Positions 1 to 8,839 of a DNA stretch of 64,000 bases are shown here, in pieces. Both the position numbers and the translations under genes were made by a program. The stretch covers positions 248,001 to 312,000 of the forward strand of contig NZ_OZ244657.1 in assembly GCF_965218685.1 (NCBI RefSeq), read 5' to 3'. The notes beneath the pieces were generated by a model that was not told where the DNA came from, made no database searches, and saw nothing but the letters and a program-made list of their open reading frames with translations. Within the stretch, counting starts at the first letter, position 1, and each line of letters opens with the position of its first letter. Origin of the DNA: Thalassobius sp965218685 (GTDB lineage Bacteria; Pseudomonadota; Alphaproteobacteria; Rhodobacterales; Rhodobacteraceae).

Positions 1-2258
1 CGGTGCCTCAGCACGCGACCCAGCCCGTCGATGGTAAAGCCCAGCGCCTGCCCTTGCGGGGTCAGCTCAAGGATGATCTCGTCCTTGTCATAGGCCAGGT
101 TGTCCTCGACAGCGGACACTTCGGGAAAGCGCAGCAGCTCTTGTTGCAGGGCCTCGCTGGCCGCTTTCAGCGTTTCAGCACTGGCCCCGTAGAACTGCAC
201 GTCCAGCGCCTCGCCGCCGGGGCCTGACCGCCAACCACGGAAGCTGATCGTCTCGACCATAGGATGGCGGCGCACCGCGTCTTGCAGTTCAGCCACAAAA
301 GCGAAACTGGAATACGGGCGCAAGTCGGCGTCGATCAGCTCGATCGAGATGCCACCCAGAAGATCCGCGTCCTTGGTGTCGGCGCCGGGCAAGGGTCGCC
401 CGGCATTTCCCCCCACTTCGGCAATCACATAGTCCAGCGGGTTTGTGCCGTGGCGTTTCTCAAATTCAGCGCCCAGGGCCTCGGTCGCGCGCTGCATTTC
501 GCGCATCATGGCCAGGCTGTCCTCGCGGGTGGCGCCAGGCAGCATCGAGAAATTCCCCGTCACGCTGCCCCGTTCGGGCGCATTGAAGAACCGCCATTGG
601 ACGTCGCCGCGGATAAACACCGCCACTTGGCTGGCCAGCAACACAACCGCCAGCGCGATCACGGCATAACGCGCCCGGATCACCGCCGCCGTCAGCGGAC
701 GGAACATGTTGGTGCGCACCCAGCGGAACCCCTTGTTCACGGTGCGCGAGGGCCAATCGTACCAGCGCTCTTTGGCGGCATGTTTCAAGGCGTGGGCCAT
801 GTGGTTGGGCAGGATCAGGAAACACTCGATCAACGAGGCCATCAGAACCACGATCACGGTAAAGGGGATATCGCGGATCAGATCACCAAACCGGCCGCCC
901 ACGGCTGTCAGGCCGAAAAACGCAATAATCGTCGTCAGCGTGGCCGAAAAAACCGGCAGTGCCATCCGCCGCGCAGCCGTTTCTGCAGCACCCGTCGGGC
1001 TGTGGCCATTGCGGGACAAGTGATCAGCATGTTCGCCAACCACGATGGCGTCATCCACCACGATGCCAAGCGTGATGATCAGGCCGAACAGGCTGATCAT
1101 GTTGATGGTCAGGCCGGCGGCATACATCAACGCGATCGCCGTCAGCATCGATACCGGAATGCCTGCCGCCACCCAAAAGGCCGTCCGCGCGTTCAGGAAC
1201 AAGAACAGAAGGATCAGCACAAGCCCAAGACCCAACAGGCCATTGTCCTTAAGCAGGTTCAAACGCGCCGTGATGGATTCGGCGCGGGTGCGGATCAGTT
1301 CGACGCTGACGCCCTGAGGCAACGTGGCCGCCATCTGGTCCGCGACCTCTTGGACCTGCGCCTGGATCTTGATCGCATCCCCGGTGTCGGAGCGGTCCAC
1401 CCGCACCGAAACAGCCGGGTGATCGCCCACGAAATACACGCGGTTGCGGTCGCTGCCCAACAGGCTGACCTGCGCCACATCCCCCACCGTCAAGGTCGAG
1501 CCATCATCGCGGGTGCGCAGCGCGATATCCGCGATCTCGCGGACCGAGCGTTTCTCGACCCCCGTGCGCACGCGCGCATTGCCGCCACTGACATCACCTG
1601 CGGGATCGGCATCCACCTCTTCGGCGATGGCAGCCGCGATCTGGGCGATGGTGACGTCATGTGCCATCAGGTTCAGGCTGGGCACTTCGACCATGATCTG
1701 GTTAGCAGCGACACCGCGGATGGTCGTGCGGGTGACACCCTCGGCGAAAAGACGCGTGACCAGCTCGTCCGCGAACAGCCCAAGCTGATCGGAGCCCACC
1801 GGCCCCGAGATCACCACATCCGTCACCCGGTCGCGCCAAACGCCGCGCTTGACCACGGGGTCATCGGCCTCTTCGGGCAGGGTGGTCACCGTGTCCACGG
1901 CCGATTGCACGTCATCTGCGGCGCGGGACATGTCCCAGCCCGGCTCGAACTCCAGCTCGATCCGCGCGATCCCTTCCGAGCTGCGGCTTTCGCTGCTGGC
2001 CACGCCCTCGACCACCAGCAAAGCAGGTTCCAGCACCTGTACGATTGCGGCGTCCACATCTTCGGCGCCGGCCCCGTCCCACTTCACGCTGACGGTGACA
2101 TCATCCAAGATCACATCGGGGAAGAACTGAGCCCGCATCCGCGGCACTGCCGCCATGCCCAGAACGATCAGCACCACCAGCAGCAGGTTCGCCGCCGTCT
2201 TGTGCCGGGTAAAATAGGACAGCAGGCCGCCTGCCGCAGGGGGAATGGCGCGGATCAT
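1..2258 (-). CDS. RND-family efflux transporter, inner-membrane pump (3' end outside window)
   Basis: Proton-driven drug or metabolite pump of the AcrB/HAE family in the inner membrane. The frame opens with ATG at 2258 and runs without a stop to the window edge, about 752 residues, so the C-terminal part is missing. Visible features are a first membrane segment near residues 16-36, a large periplasmic domain, and near residue 400 a TM4-like segment containing GIVVDDAIVV, whose paired aspartates are the expected proton-relay residues. A second hydrophobic block follows from about residue 435. It starts three bases after the stop of the membrane-fusion protein, so the two are one operon. Substrate unknown. 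No outer-membrane channel gene is visible in the window. Confidence 0.93.
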   Translation of the reverse strand, partial: MIRAIPPAAGGLLSYFTRHKTAANLLLVVLIVLGMAAVPRMRAQFFPDVILDDVTVSVKWDGAGAEDVDAAIVQVLEPALLVVEGVASSESRSSEGIARIELEFEPGWDMSRAADDVQSAVDTVTTLPEEADDPVVKRGVWRDRVTDVVISGPVGSDQLGLFADELVTRLFAEGVTRTTIRGVAANQIMVEVPSLNLMAHDVTIAQIAAAIAEEVDADPAGDVSGGNARVRTGVEKRSVREIADIALRTRDDGSTLTVGDVAQVSLLGSDRNRVYFVGDHPAVSVRVDRSDTGDAIKIQAQVQEVADQMAATLPQGVSVELIRTRAESITARLNLLKDNGLLGLGLVLILLFLFLNARTAFWVAAGIPVSMLTAIALMYAAGLTINMISLFGLIITLGIVVDDAIVVGEHADHLSRNGHSPTGAAETAARRMALPVFSATLTTIIAFFGLTAVGGRFGDLIRDIPFTVIVVLMASLIECFLILPNHMAHALKHAAKERWYDWPSRTVNKGFRWVRTNMFRPLTAAVIRARYAVIALAVVLLASQVAVFIRGDVQWRFFNAPERGSVTGNFSMLPGATREDSLAMMREMQRATEALGAEFEKRHGTNPLDYVIAEVGGNAGRPLPGADTKDADLLGGISIELIDADLRPYSSFAFVAELQDAVRRHPMVETISFRGWRSGPGGEALDVQFYGASAETLKAASEALQQELLRFPEVSAVEDNLAYDKDEIILELTPQGQALGFTIDGLGRVLRH

Positions 2259-2261
2259 CGA

Positions 2262-3719
2262 TCAGCCCCCCATCCGGGCTTCAAGCCGTTCGACCATTTC
2301 AGCGGGCACCTTTTCCTGCTCAAGCCCGCGCAGCAGTCGCGCGCGGATCTCGGCGGGCATGCGGGTGTTGGACTGTACGAAAGCCACCAGTTTGGCGCGG
2401 CGCTCGGCGCTGAGCTCCAGCATTTCGGGTTCTTCGATCTGGCTGGCTGCCTCGCCGCGCAGCGGACGCACCTTGATACCGGCGCCCAACAACGGCGAGC
2501 GTTGGGTCACGACCTCTTGCCCGGCCAATTCAGGCGAGCGTACCAGCACATCATCGCCTTGTCGACGGATCAGGCGCACCTGCACCGATTGCAGCCGGTC
2601 GCCCTCGCCCAGGATCAGCACCCGGTCAGCGGCATCCAGCGCGGTTGCGGGCAGACGCACAACACGTTCTATGGGCGGTTCCTGCACGGCCACGCTTACG
2701 AAATCACCGGGCTTCAACCCACGTGCGTTTTCCAGCCGGGCAAAGATCAGACGGCCGGTCTGCCCCTCGCCCACGGCGGCGCTGTCACGGTCAATCTGGC
2801 CGCTGGCGGTCAGGTTTTCCCCATAGAGGTTCAGCACGACCGACACGGGCGATTTGGCAAGCTGCCCCCCGTCATCCAGCAACCGCGCGTATTGCGAAGT
2901 CGACACCCGGAACGAAACCTCAAGCGCGTTGCCATCCACCAGTTCGGCCAGCACCTCGTTCTGCGAGACAAGCCCGCCGGCGACCACGTCGACATTACTA
3001 AGCGTACCGTCAAATTCTGCGTGAATCACCGTGTCGGCCAAGGTGCGCTTGGCCTCGGCCAGGGCAATCCCTGCGCGGCTAAGCTTGGTGGCGGCCTGAT
3101 CGACGCGCGCCTCGGCCAGGGCCAGCGATTGACGGCGCGAAACCACGGCCTGACGCGCACTTGAGGCTGCAAGCTCGGCGGTTTCCACGGTGGCCTCGGT
3201 GGCGACGCCGCGCTCGGCCAGATCCTGCGCCCGTTTGAAAGCGCGCTCTCGCAGGGCAGCCTGTTCCTCGGTCGCGACCAGTTCATCACGGGCAAGGATC
3301 AAAGCGCGGGCGGCCTCGCGGGTTTCCAGCTCGGCGTCCTGATGATCAGCTTCTGTGCGTTCCAGCGCGGCCTTGGCGTCAGACGGATCGATCCGCACCA
3401 GCACGTCGCCAGCCTTGACCAACCCGCCTTCGGCAAAGCCGTCGGCCAGTTCGATCACCGTGCCACGCACCGCCGCGCGAATTTGCAGCGTGCGCATGGA
3501 CTGAACCTCGCCATAGGCGCTTAGCTCGGGGCGGACGGTCTGCGGCACCGCTGACACAACGTTCACTGCAAAGACCCTTTCGCGAACCTGAGGGGCGCGG
3601 GCCTCGCGGGACATGCGTTTTTCAAGGGCGTCAAACACCATCGAGCCCGCATAGACCAATAGCCCCAGCGTTACGGCCGCCAGGAAAAGACCGGTCAAAC
3701 TTTGGCGCAAGAATCGCAT
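2262..3719 (-). CDS. RND efflux periplasmic adaptor (membrane-fusion protein)
   Basis: 485-residue adaptor linking the pump to an outer-membrane channel. It has an N-terminal membrane anchor at about residues 9-30. A barrel-sandwich (lipoyl-like) half lies near residues 80-118, a long alanine/glutamate-rich coiled-coil hairpin spans about 118-230, and the second lipoyl half follows near 230-265. Beta-barrel and membrane-proximal domains come next. The C-terminal tail from about 425 is charged and helical and extends past the usual end of HlyD/AcrA adaptors. It is transcribed leftward as the first gene of the pair. The 99-base gap upstream, after moaB, probably holds the promoter. Confidence 0.92.
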   Translation of the reverse strand: MRFLRQSLTGLFLAAVTLGLLVYAGSMVFDALEKRMSREARAPQVRERVFAVNVVSAVPQTVRPELSAYGEVQSMRTLQIRAAVRGTVIELADGFAEGGLVKAGDVLVRIDPSDAKAALERTEADHQDAELETREAARALILARDELVATEEQAALRERAFKRAQDLAERGVATEATVETAELAASSARQAVVSRRQSLALAEARVDQAATKLSRAGIALAEAKRTLADTVIHAEFDGTLSNVDVVAGGLVSQNEVLAELVDGNALEVSFRVSTSQYARLLDDGGQLAKSPVSVVLNLYGENLTASGQIDRDSAAVGEGQTGRLIFARLENARGLKPGDFVSVAVQEPPIERVVRLPATALDAADRVLILGEGDRLQSVQVRLIRRQGDDVLVRSPELAGQEVVTQRSPLLGAGIKVRPLRGEAASQIEEPEMLELSAERRAKLVAFVQSNTRMPAEIRARLLRGLEQEKVPAEMVERLEARMGG

Positions 3720-3818
3720 CTGTATTCACCTATATTTCGGGCCACACAAAGGGCTGACACAGCAACTTAGCGGCTTGTGGCGGATTTCCAAGGCACAAGC
3801 CTGTTACGCCGGGCGCGA

Positions 3819-4361
3819 TCACTTCCGTCGCTTATGTTCTTCGAGGCGCGGAAAAATTTCGACAAAGTTGCAAGGCATGTGGCGGTAATCCAGCTGGTAT
3901 TGCAAGATCTCGTCCCACGCGTCCTTGCAGGCGCCGCTGCTGCCGGGCAGCGCAAACAGATAGGTGCCGCCAGCAACGCCGCCCGTGGCGCGGCTTTGCA
4001 CCGCTGATGTCCCGATTTTCTGCATCGAGACCATGGTGAACACCGTCCCGAACGCGTCGATCTCTTTTTCATAGACGTCGCGATGCGCCTCGACCGTGAC
4101 GTCGCGCCCGGTCAGGCCCGTTCCCCCGGTCGAGATGATCACGTCCACTTCGGGGTCCGCGATCCATGTCCGCAGCTGTTCGGCAATCTGGTCACGTTCG
4201 TCGCGGATGATCTGGCGGTCGGCCAGAATGTGCCCTGCCCCTTGCAGCCGGTCCACCAGGGTTTGACCGGATTTATCCTGATCCAGACCCCGCGTATCCG
4301 AGACCGTCAGGATCGCGATCCGCACCGGAATGAACTCTTTGCTGTCGTCGATCCGCGCCAT
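3819..4361 (-). CDS. moaB: Molybdenum cofactor biosynthesis protein MoaB
   Basis: 180-residue MogA/MoaB-fold protein, expected to adenylylate molybdopterin before molybdenum insertion. Motifs are TVSDTR near residue 19, the molybdopterin-binding STGGTG near 77 with GRDVTVEA after it, and ALPGSSGACKDAWD near 136. I chose the ATG at 4361 because the frame continues upstream for about 120 codons with out-of-frame LysE sequence only. It sits two bases after the stop of the LysE-type gene and is probably cotranscribed with it and the glycosylase upstream. moaD and moaE lie separately at 17250-17940. Confidence 0.93.
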   Translation of the reverse strand: MARIDDSKEFIPVRIAILTVSDTRGLDQDKSGQTLVDRLQGAGHILADRQIIRDERDQIAEQLRTWIADPEVDVIISTGGTGLTGRDVTVEAHRDVYEKEIDAFGTVFTMVSMQKIGTSAVQSRATGGVAGGTYLFALPGSSGACKDAWDEILQYQLDYRHMPCNFVEIFPRLEEHKRRK

Positions 4362-4363
4362 GT

Positions 4364-4978
4364 CTATCCCCTCTGCATCAACGCCAAACGCGCCGCCAAT
4401 GCCACGAATATGCCCGCGCTGATCCGGCCCAGCCATGTGGCAAATCGGGCGTCCCCGGTCAGTTTGCGGCCAATCCCGCCCGCAAAGATGCCGACCAGCC
4501 CGTTGATGATGAACCCTCCCACCGACAGAACGACCCCGAAAATCAGGAATTGCGGCAGCACCGCGCCTGCGGGATCCACGAATTGCGGGACAAAGGCCAG
4601 CACGAACAGGATCACCTTGGGGTTGGTCAGGTTGACGATGAAGCCTTGGGCAAAGGCGCGGCGGGCTGAAACGCCCTGCACCGATCCACGTGCAGGGCCA
4701 GCGCGCAAGGACTGCCACGCCACCCACAACAGGTATGCCACGCCGACCCAGCGGATGAGATCAAACGCGCCGGGCATGGTCGAAACAACGGCGCTGAGCC
4801 CTAATCCGGCTGCCAAGGCATGTACGCATCCCCCCATCGCGATGCCTCCGCTGGCGGCGATCGCGGGGCCTGGCCCGCTGCGCAGCCCCTGCCCCAGGCA
4901 GAACATCATATCCGCGCCCGGCGTCAGGTTCAGCGCCAATGCGGCGGGGACAAAAGCCAAAAGGGTGATCGGGTCCAT
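4364..4978 (-). CDS. LysE-family translocator (amino acid exporter)
   Basis: 204-residue integral membrane protein with about six hydrophobic segments. It has the N-terminal family pattern LNLTPGADMMFCLGQGLRSG near residues 16-35 (the NxTPG motif of LysE/RhtB exporters). Family members export basic amino acids, homoserine lactone or threonine; the substrate here cannot be told. Its ATG overlaps the TAA of the uracil-DNA glycosylase by one base, and moaB follows two bases after its stop. The three therefore form a leftward operon of unrelated functions. Confidence 0.9.
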   Translation of the reverse strand: MDPITLLAFVPAALALNLTPGADMMFCLGQGLRSGPGPAIAASGGIAMGGCVHALAAGLGLSAVVSTMPGAFDLIRWVGVAYLLWVAWQSLRAGPARGSVQGVSARRAFAQGFIVNLTNPKVILFVLAFVPQFVDPAGAVLPQFLIFGVVLSVGGFIINGLVGIFAGGIGRKLTGDARFATWLGRISAGIFVALAARLALMQRG

Positions 4979-5772
4979 TACAGCCCCTCAAGCCGCGCCT
5001 TCAGGCTTAGCAAATCCGCCCAAGCCTCGCGTTTTGCATGGGGTTGGCGTAGCAGATAGGCCGGGTGGAACATGGGCAGCGCCGGGGCGCCGTAGGCCTC
5101 GGTCCACTGGCCGCGCAGTCGGGTGATGCCGCGTTTACCCAGCCCCGCCTGACACGAAATATTCCCCATCAGAACCACGACATCAGGTTTGACAAGTTCC
5201 ACATGCTTGCGCAGGAACGGCAGCAGCATCTGGATTTCCTCGGGCTTGGGGTCGCGGTTTTGCGGCGGCCGCCAAGGCAGGACGTTTGTGATATAGACCG
5301 CCTTTGAGGCGTCTTCGGAACGACGATCCATCCCGATCGCCTCAAGCATCCGGTCCAGCAACTGCCCGGCGCGGCCCACGAAGGGGCGCCCCTCGCGGTC
5401 CTCATCCCGACCCGGAGCCTCGCCAATGATCATCACGCGGGCTGCAGCATGGCCGTCACAGAACACAAGGTTCCGGGCACCGCGTTTCAGCTCGCAATGT
5501 TCAAACTGCTGCATAGCGGCGCGCAGCTCGTCCAAAGATCGCACCCGCGCGGCCATATCCTCGGCCACGGAAACCGGATCAATCTTGGGCTTGGGCGCTG
5601 GCGGCGCTGGCTGTCCCTTCTTGGGCGCCGGAGCAGCCTTGGCCTGCTGGCGCGCCTCTTCGGCGGCGGCATAGCGATCAATGGGGGTATCGGCCAGCGC
5701 CTCGTCTGCGCCCAGCTCGATCTGCCACTCTAGAAGGGCAAGCGCCGTATGATAGTCCATCGCCGATTCCAT
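4978..5772 (-). CDS. Uracil-DNA glycosylase, family-4-like, lacking most Fe-S cysteines
   Basis: 264-residue base-excision repair enzyme. Motif A is GEAPGRDED at 117-125, followed by GRPFVGRAGQLLD. ITNVLPWRPPQNR spans 161-173 and motif B HPAYLLR 236-242. Residues 1-85 form an alanine/proline-rich extension absent from minimal family-4 enzymes. Family 4 uses four cysteines for a 4Fe-4S cluster. Here only C93 stays at such a position; the others read F90, W167 and L183, while an extra C105 replaces a glycine. The cluster is therefore probably absent. It heads the leftward udg-lysE-moaB run. A second in-frame ATG at 5760 is an alternative start. Confidence 0.9.
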   Translation of the reverse strand: MESAMDYHTALALLEWQIELGADEALADTPIDRYAAAEEARQQAKAAPAPKKGQPAPPAPKPKIDPVSVAEDMAARVRSLDELRAAMQQFEHCELKRGARNLVFCDGHAAARVMIIGEAPGRDEDREGRPFVGRAGQLLDRMLEAIGMDRRSEDASKAVYITNVLPWRPPQNRDPKPEEIQMLLPFLRKHVELVKPDVVVLMGNISCQAGLGKRGITRLRGQWTEAYGAPALPMFHPAYLLRQPHAKREAWADLLSLKARLEGL

Positions 5773-5898
5773 GCGCCTAACCCTATCCCGGCCCGCGCCC
5801 CTGCGAAAGCCAGCAAATCGGGCCTCTGCGGCGCTGCCTTATCTTGCCCCTTGCCATGGCCCCACTTATAAGCAGATCAAGCAATTCTGGAGGCGGCG

Positions 5899-6855
5899 AT
5901 GACGTTCACGCAAAAGCATCTTCTGGGGATCGAGCCCCTCCACCCGACCGAGATCACCGCCATCCTGGACCTGGCCGATCAATACGTCGATCTGAACCGG
6001 CGCGATGTCAAACATTCCGACGCGCTGGACGGGCTGACGCAGATCAACATGTTCTTCGAAAACTCGACCCGCACGCAGGCCAGTTTCGAGCTGGCGGGCA
6101 AGCGTCTGGGCGCGGATGTGATGAACATGGCGATGCAGGCGTCCTCGATCAAAAAGGGGGAAACCCTGATCGACACGGCGCTGACGCTGAACGCGATGCA
6201 CCCCGATCTGCTGGTGGTGCGCCACCCCCATTCCGGCGCCGTGGACCTGCTGGCGCAAAAGGTGAACTGCGCCGTGCTGAACGCGGGTGACGGCAAACAC
6301 GAACACCCCACGCAGGCCCTGCTGGACGCGCTGACCATTCGCCGCGCCAAGGGACGCCTGCACCGGCTGAACATCGCGATTTGCGGCGACATCGCCCATT
6401 CACGCGTGGCCCGCTCAAACCTGATCCTGCTGGGCAAGATGGAGAACCGCATTCGTCTGGTCGGCCCGCCGACGCTGATGCCCAGCCAAATCGACCAGTT
6501 CGGCTGCGAGGTTTATCACGACATGCACGAGGGTCTGCAGGACGTGGACGTCGTGATGATGTTGCGCCTGCAACGCGAACGCATGGATGGCGGCTTTATC
6601 CCCTCGGAACGCGAATACTATCACCGCTACGGTCTGGACGCCGAGAAACTGAGCGTCGCCAAGGATGACGCCATCGTCATGCACCCCGGCCCGATGAACC
6701 GCGGCGTTGAAATCGACGGCGAGATCGCCGACGACATCAACCGCTCGGTGATCCAGGAACAGGTGGAAATGGGCGTCGCCGTGCGCATGGCCGCGATGGA
6801 CCTGCTGGCCCGTAACCTGCGCGCTGCCCGCCGCGCAACCGAGGTGATGGTGTGA
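5899..6855 (+). CDS. pyrB: Aspartate carbamoyltransferase catalytic chain
   Basis: 318-residue enzyme that joins carbamoyl phosphate to aspartate, the second step of de novo pyrimidine synthesis, in the cytoplasm. Carbamoyl-phosphate loop: FFENSTRTQASFE near residues 52-64. HEHPTQALLDA lies near 133-143, and MHPGPMNRGVEI near 260-271. Length matches the family. A GGAGG ribosome site ends eight bases before the ATG. It is first in a rightward run to plsY in which most junctions overlap by 1-4 bases. No pyrI regulatory gene is present, which agrees with the class of enzyme that pairs with a dihydroorotase-like subunit (see the gene at 8836). Confidence 0.97.
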   Translation: MTFTQKHLLGIEPLHPTEITAILDLADQYVDLNRRDVKHSDALDGLTQINMFFENSTRTQASFELAGKRLGADVMNMAMQASSIKKGETLIDTALTLNAMHPDLLVVRHPHSGAVDLLAQKVNCAVLNAGDGKHEHPTQALLDALTIRRAKGRLHRLNIAICGDIAHSRVARSNLILLGKMENRIRLVGPPTLMPSQIDQFGCEVYHDMHEGLQDVDVVMMLRLQRERMDGGFIPSEREYYHRYGLDAEKLSVAKDDAIVMHPGPMNRGVEIDGEIADDINRSVIQEQVEMGVAVRMAAMDLLARNLRAARRATEVMV

Positions 6856-7403
6856 GCGACCGCATCGAGGTTCCAGCCAGTGAAACAGGCGTCGTGCGCC
6901 TGTTCTCGGTGGACCTGCCCCCCGAAGAAATCGACGATTTCGCCGATTTCGAACGCGAGGGCTGGCCGCTGATCTCGGCTTTGGGGATCTATGACCTGAA
7001 TCCCTCGTACGTTGAGATCTTTCCGGTCAAACAGCTGGATGACATGGGCCTGGCCAACTACCTGACCGAGGCCTACAACATCGAACCCGATGACCTGAAA
7101 GACGACCGCACGGTGCTGAATAATATTCGCGGGTATGTGGCGCTGATCTCGTCCCGAGCGTTTCGTGGCAAGGCGCAGACACTGCGGCTGCACCATCCGC
7201 TGCGCTGGTTGGGCACATGGTCCGAACCCCGGCCCGAACTGGACCTGGCACCGATCCAGACGGACGCGGCCAAGGGAACCCTGGGCGACATTGGCCCCGA
7301 CCCGAACGCCCCGAAATTCCCGCGCTGGCTGGGCTGGGCCTTGCCGTTGATCGGCATCGCGCTGGGCGCTCTGATTTTCACGCTGTCCCGGCACGGAGGC
7401 TGA
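6852..7403 (+). CDS. Hypothetical protein with C-terminal membrane anchor
   Basis: 183 residues, starting at GTG 6852 that overlaps the pyrB stop (GTGA), so translation is probably coupled. The body (about residues 1-155) is acidic and soluble-looking, with no motif I recognise. The C-terminus is one hydrophobic segment (about 159-178) followed by SRHGG, as in a tail-anchored protein. No signal peptide. Codon use looks like that of the neighbours, so this is a resident gene. It is the first of four unexplained genes between pyrB and the dihydroorotase homologue. Function unknown; a membrane-tethering role is only a guess from position and topology. Confidence 0.82.
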   Translation: MSDRIEVPASETGVVRLFSVDLPPEEIDDFADFEREGWPLISALGIYDLNPSYVEIFPVKQLDDMGLANYLTEAYNIEPDDLKDDRTVLNNIRGYVALISSRAFRGKAQTLRLHHPLRWLGTWSEPRPELDLAPIQTDAAKGTLGDIGPDPNAPKFPRWLGWALPLIGIALGALIFTLSRHGG

Positions 7404-7404
7404 C

Positions 7405-7845
7405 ATGTACGGTTCGCTGACCCCAAATTACGAACTGCAAGACGGCGAAGAGCTGCTGCTGCAGATCCATTCTGACCGGGCCACCTATTGGCGCGACCAT
7501 GCATGGATGGCCGCAATTGCGATGGCTGCGGGCATGGCGATCCTGTTTTTCATGGGCAACCCACATCTGTGGACCGGCGCGATTGGCGGGCTAGCGGCGA
7601 TCGCCGTGCGGGCGTTCTATGTGGCCTCGGACGAGCTGAAGGCCCGCTGGGACCTGACCAATCAGCGCCTGATGGGCCCGCAGGGGCGCAGCGTGCGCCT
7701 GTCTGAGATTAAGCAATTCCGCTCGCTTGGATCGGCCCTGCAGGTCATCACCCTGTCTGGCGACAAGCATCTGCTGAAATACCTAGGCGACAAATCCGCC
7801 ACCCGCGCCGCGATCGAGCGCGCACAATCTGGGGGGCGCGTATGA
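7405..7845 (+). CDS. Membrane protein with bacterial PH-like (bPH_2/DUF304-type) domain
   Basis: 146 residues. It opens with a polar strand (YELQDGEELLLQIHSDR). A hydrophobic hairpin at about residues 33-70 follows. Then comes a block containing RWDLTNQRLMG near 82-92 and a short beta-rich tail. The order 'two membrane helices, then W-x-L-T-N-x-R-L' is the layout I know from small bacterial PH-domain membrane proteins. GGAGG lies six bases before the ATG, one base after the preceding stop. It overlaps the next gene by four bases. Role unknown. Confidence 0.8.
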   Translation: MYGSLTPNYELQDGEELLLQIHSDRATYWRDHAWMAAIAMAAGMAILFFMGNPHLWTGAIGGLAAIAVRAFYVASDELKARWDLTNQRLMGPQGRSVRLSEIKQFRSLGSALQVITLSGDKHLLKYLGDKSATRAAIERAQSGGRV

Positions 7846-8375
7846 CCACGGGCTGGCAGGGCATCCTGAACGACGGCGAGGAAATCCTGTGGCAGGGACG
7901 CCCGGATACCGCGCCTGTTCTGACGCCCTCGGCCTTTGGCAAGCTGATCTTCGGGCTGTTCTTCTCGGGGTTTGCCGTGTTCTGGATGATTGGTGCGGCC
8001 TCGACCGGAGGGATCTTCTGGATGTTCGGCCTGATCCATTTCTTTGCCGGGGTCGGCGTCATGGGTAGCGGAGTTTTCTGGCCCGGTATCAAGGCCCGCT
8101 ACACGTGGTATTCCCTGTCCAATCAACGTGCCTTTATCGCCACCGATTTTCCATGGGCCACGCGCCGCCTTAAAAGCTTTCCGATCACCGCCGGTACATC
8201 GCTGTCGCTGGAAGAGGGTAAACTGGACACGGTCCTGTTCGCCTCTGAGGACTACCGTGTCAAAGGCCGCACCCGCACGCACCGCATCGGGTTTCAGCGA
8301 ATCCGGGACGGGCGCGCCGTCTATAACATGATGCGTGACATCCAGCGCGCCGACCGACAGGAGAGCCACGCATGA
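7842..8375 (+). CDS. Membrane protein with bacterial PH-like domain
   Basis: 177 residues. It starts with LNDGEEILWQGRP (residues 8-20), a strand often seen at the front of small PH-type membrane proteins. A hydrophobic hairpin at about 30-85 comes next, then YTWYSLSNQRAFIATDF near 87-103, which parallels the TNQR element of the upstream gene. The tail is soluble, positively charged and may be lipid- or partner-facing. Its ATG overlaps the upstream stop (ATGA) and its own stop overlaps the next ATG. The similar layout suggests that this gene and its upstream neighbour are old duplicates. Confidence 0.8.
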   Translation: MTTGWQGILNDGEEILWQGRPDTAPVLTPSAFGKLIFGLFFSGFAVFWMIGAASTGGIFWMFGLIHFFAGVGVMGSGVFWPGIKARYTWYSLSNQRAFIATDFPWATRRLKSFPITAGTSLSLEEGKLDTVLFASEDYRVKGRTRTHRIGFQRIRDGRAVYNMMRDIQRADRQESHA

Positions 8376-8839
8376 CGCTATGGTCGCAAACACTGGACGA
8401 GGTCGTTTCCACCCATCCCCTGTACGGCCTGACTGCCAAAGGCCCGATGCCCGCTATTCTGGGCGTTCTGGGTGGGTTTGGCCTGTCGATGCGATATGAT
8501 GCGCCCCTGCCCGGCATTCTGATCGGGCTGCTGTTGATCCTTATGCCCTGGCTGGTCACTCGATTTGTCGACCGCCGCCGCATCCGTTTCCAGATCGCCC
8601 AAGGTCAGGCCACCCGTTTTCAGGGCAAGATCGAGCAGGCTCTTTCGTTCGGGACCACTGTCGATTACACCCTGACCCGCGGCCCGCTGCGCCGTGCGCT
8701 AAACCTGCCCGGCGTGTTACACCTGAACAGTCAAACGGGCGTCATGCGCAGTTGGAGCCTGACCTGGCCTATCGCCGCCCAGAACATGCCCGCGTTGGAC
8801 GCGGCCTTGACCCAAGCCCTGAAAGGGGAGACCTCATGA
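8372..8839 (+). CDS. Hypothetical membrane protein
   Basis: 155 residues. A hydrophobic hairpin lies at about residues 26-63 (two segments around LGGFGLS and ILIGLLLILMPWL). A basic patch DRRRIRF and a soluble C-terminal domain of about 85 residues follow. I recognise no motif. The arrangement resembles the two PH-like genes upstream, but the characteristic SNQR/TNQR element is absent, so membership in that family is uncertain. It overlaps both neighbours by four bases (ATGA), which implies coupled translation with the dihydroorotase homologue. Confidence 0.75.
   Translation: MTLWSQTLDEVVSTHPLYGLTAKGPMPAILGVLGGFGLSMRYDAPLPGILIGLLLILMPWLVTRFVDRRRIRFQIAQGQATRFQGKIEQALSFGTTVDYTLTRGPLRRALNLPGVLHLNSQTGVMRSWSLTWPIAAQNMPALDAALTQALKGETS

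Noticed and set aside
264..3164. A 966-codon rightward reading frame
   Set aside because: It lies antisense to the RND pump and its adaptor, is rich in histidine, glutamine and arginine, and has no domain; such frames are common opposite GC-rich genes.
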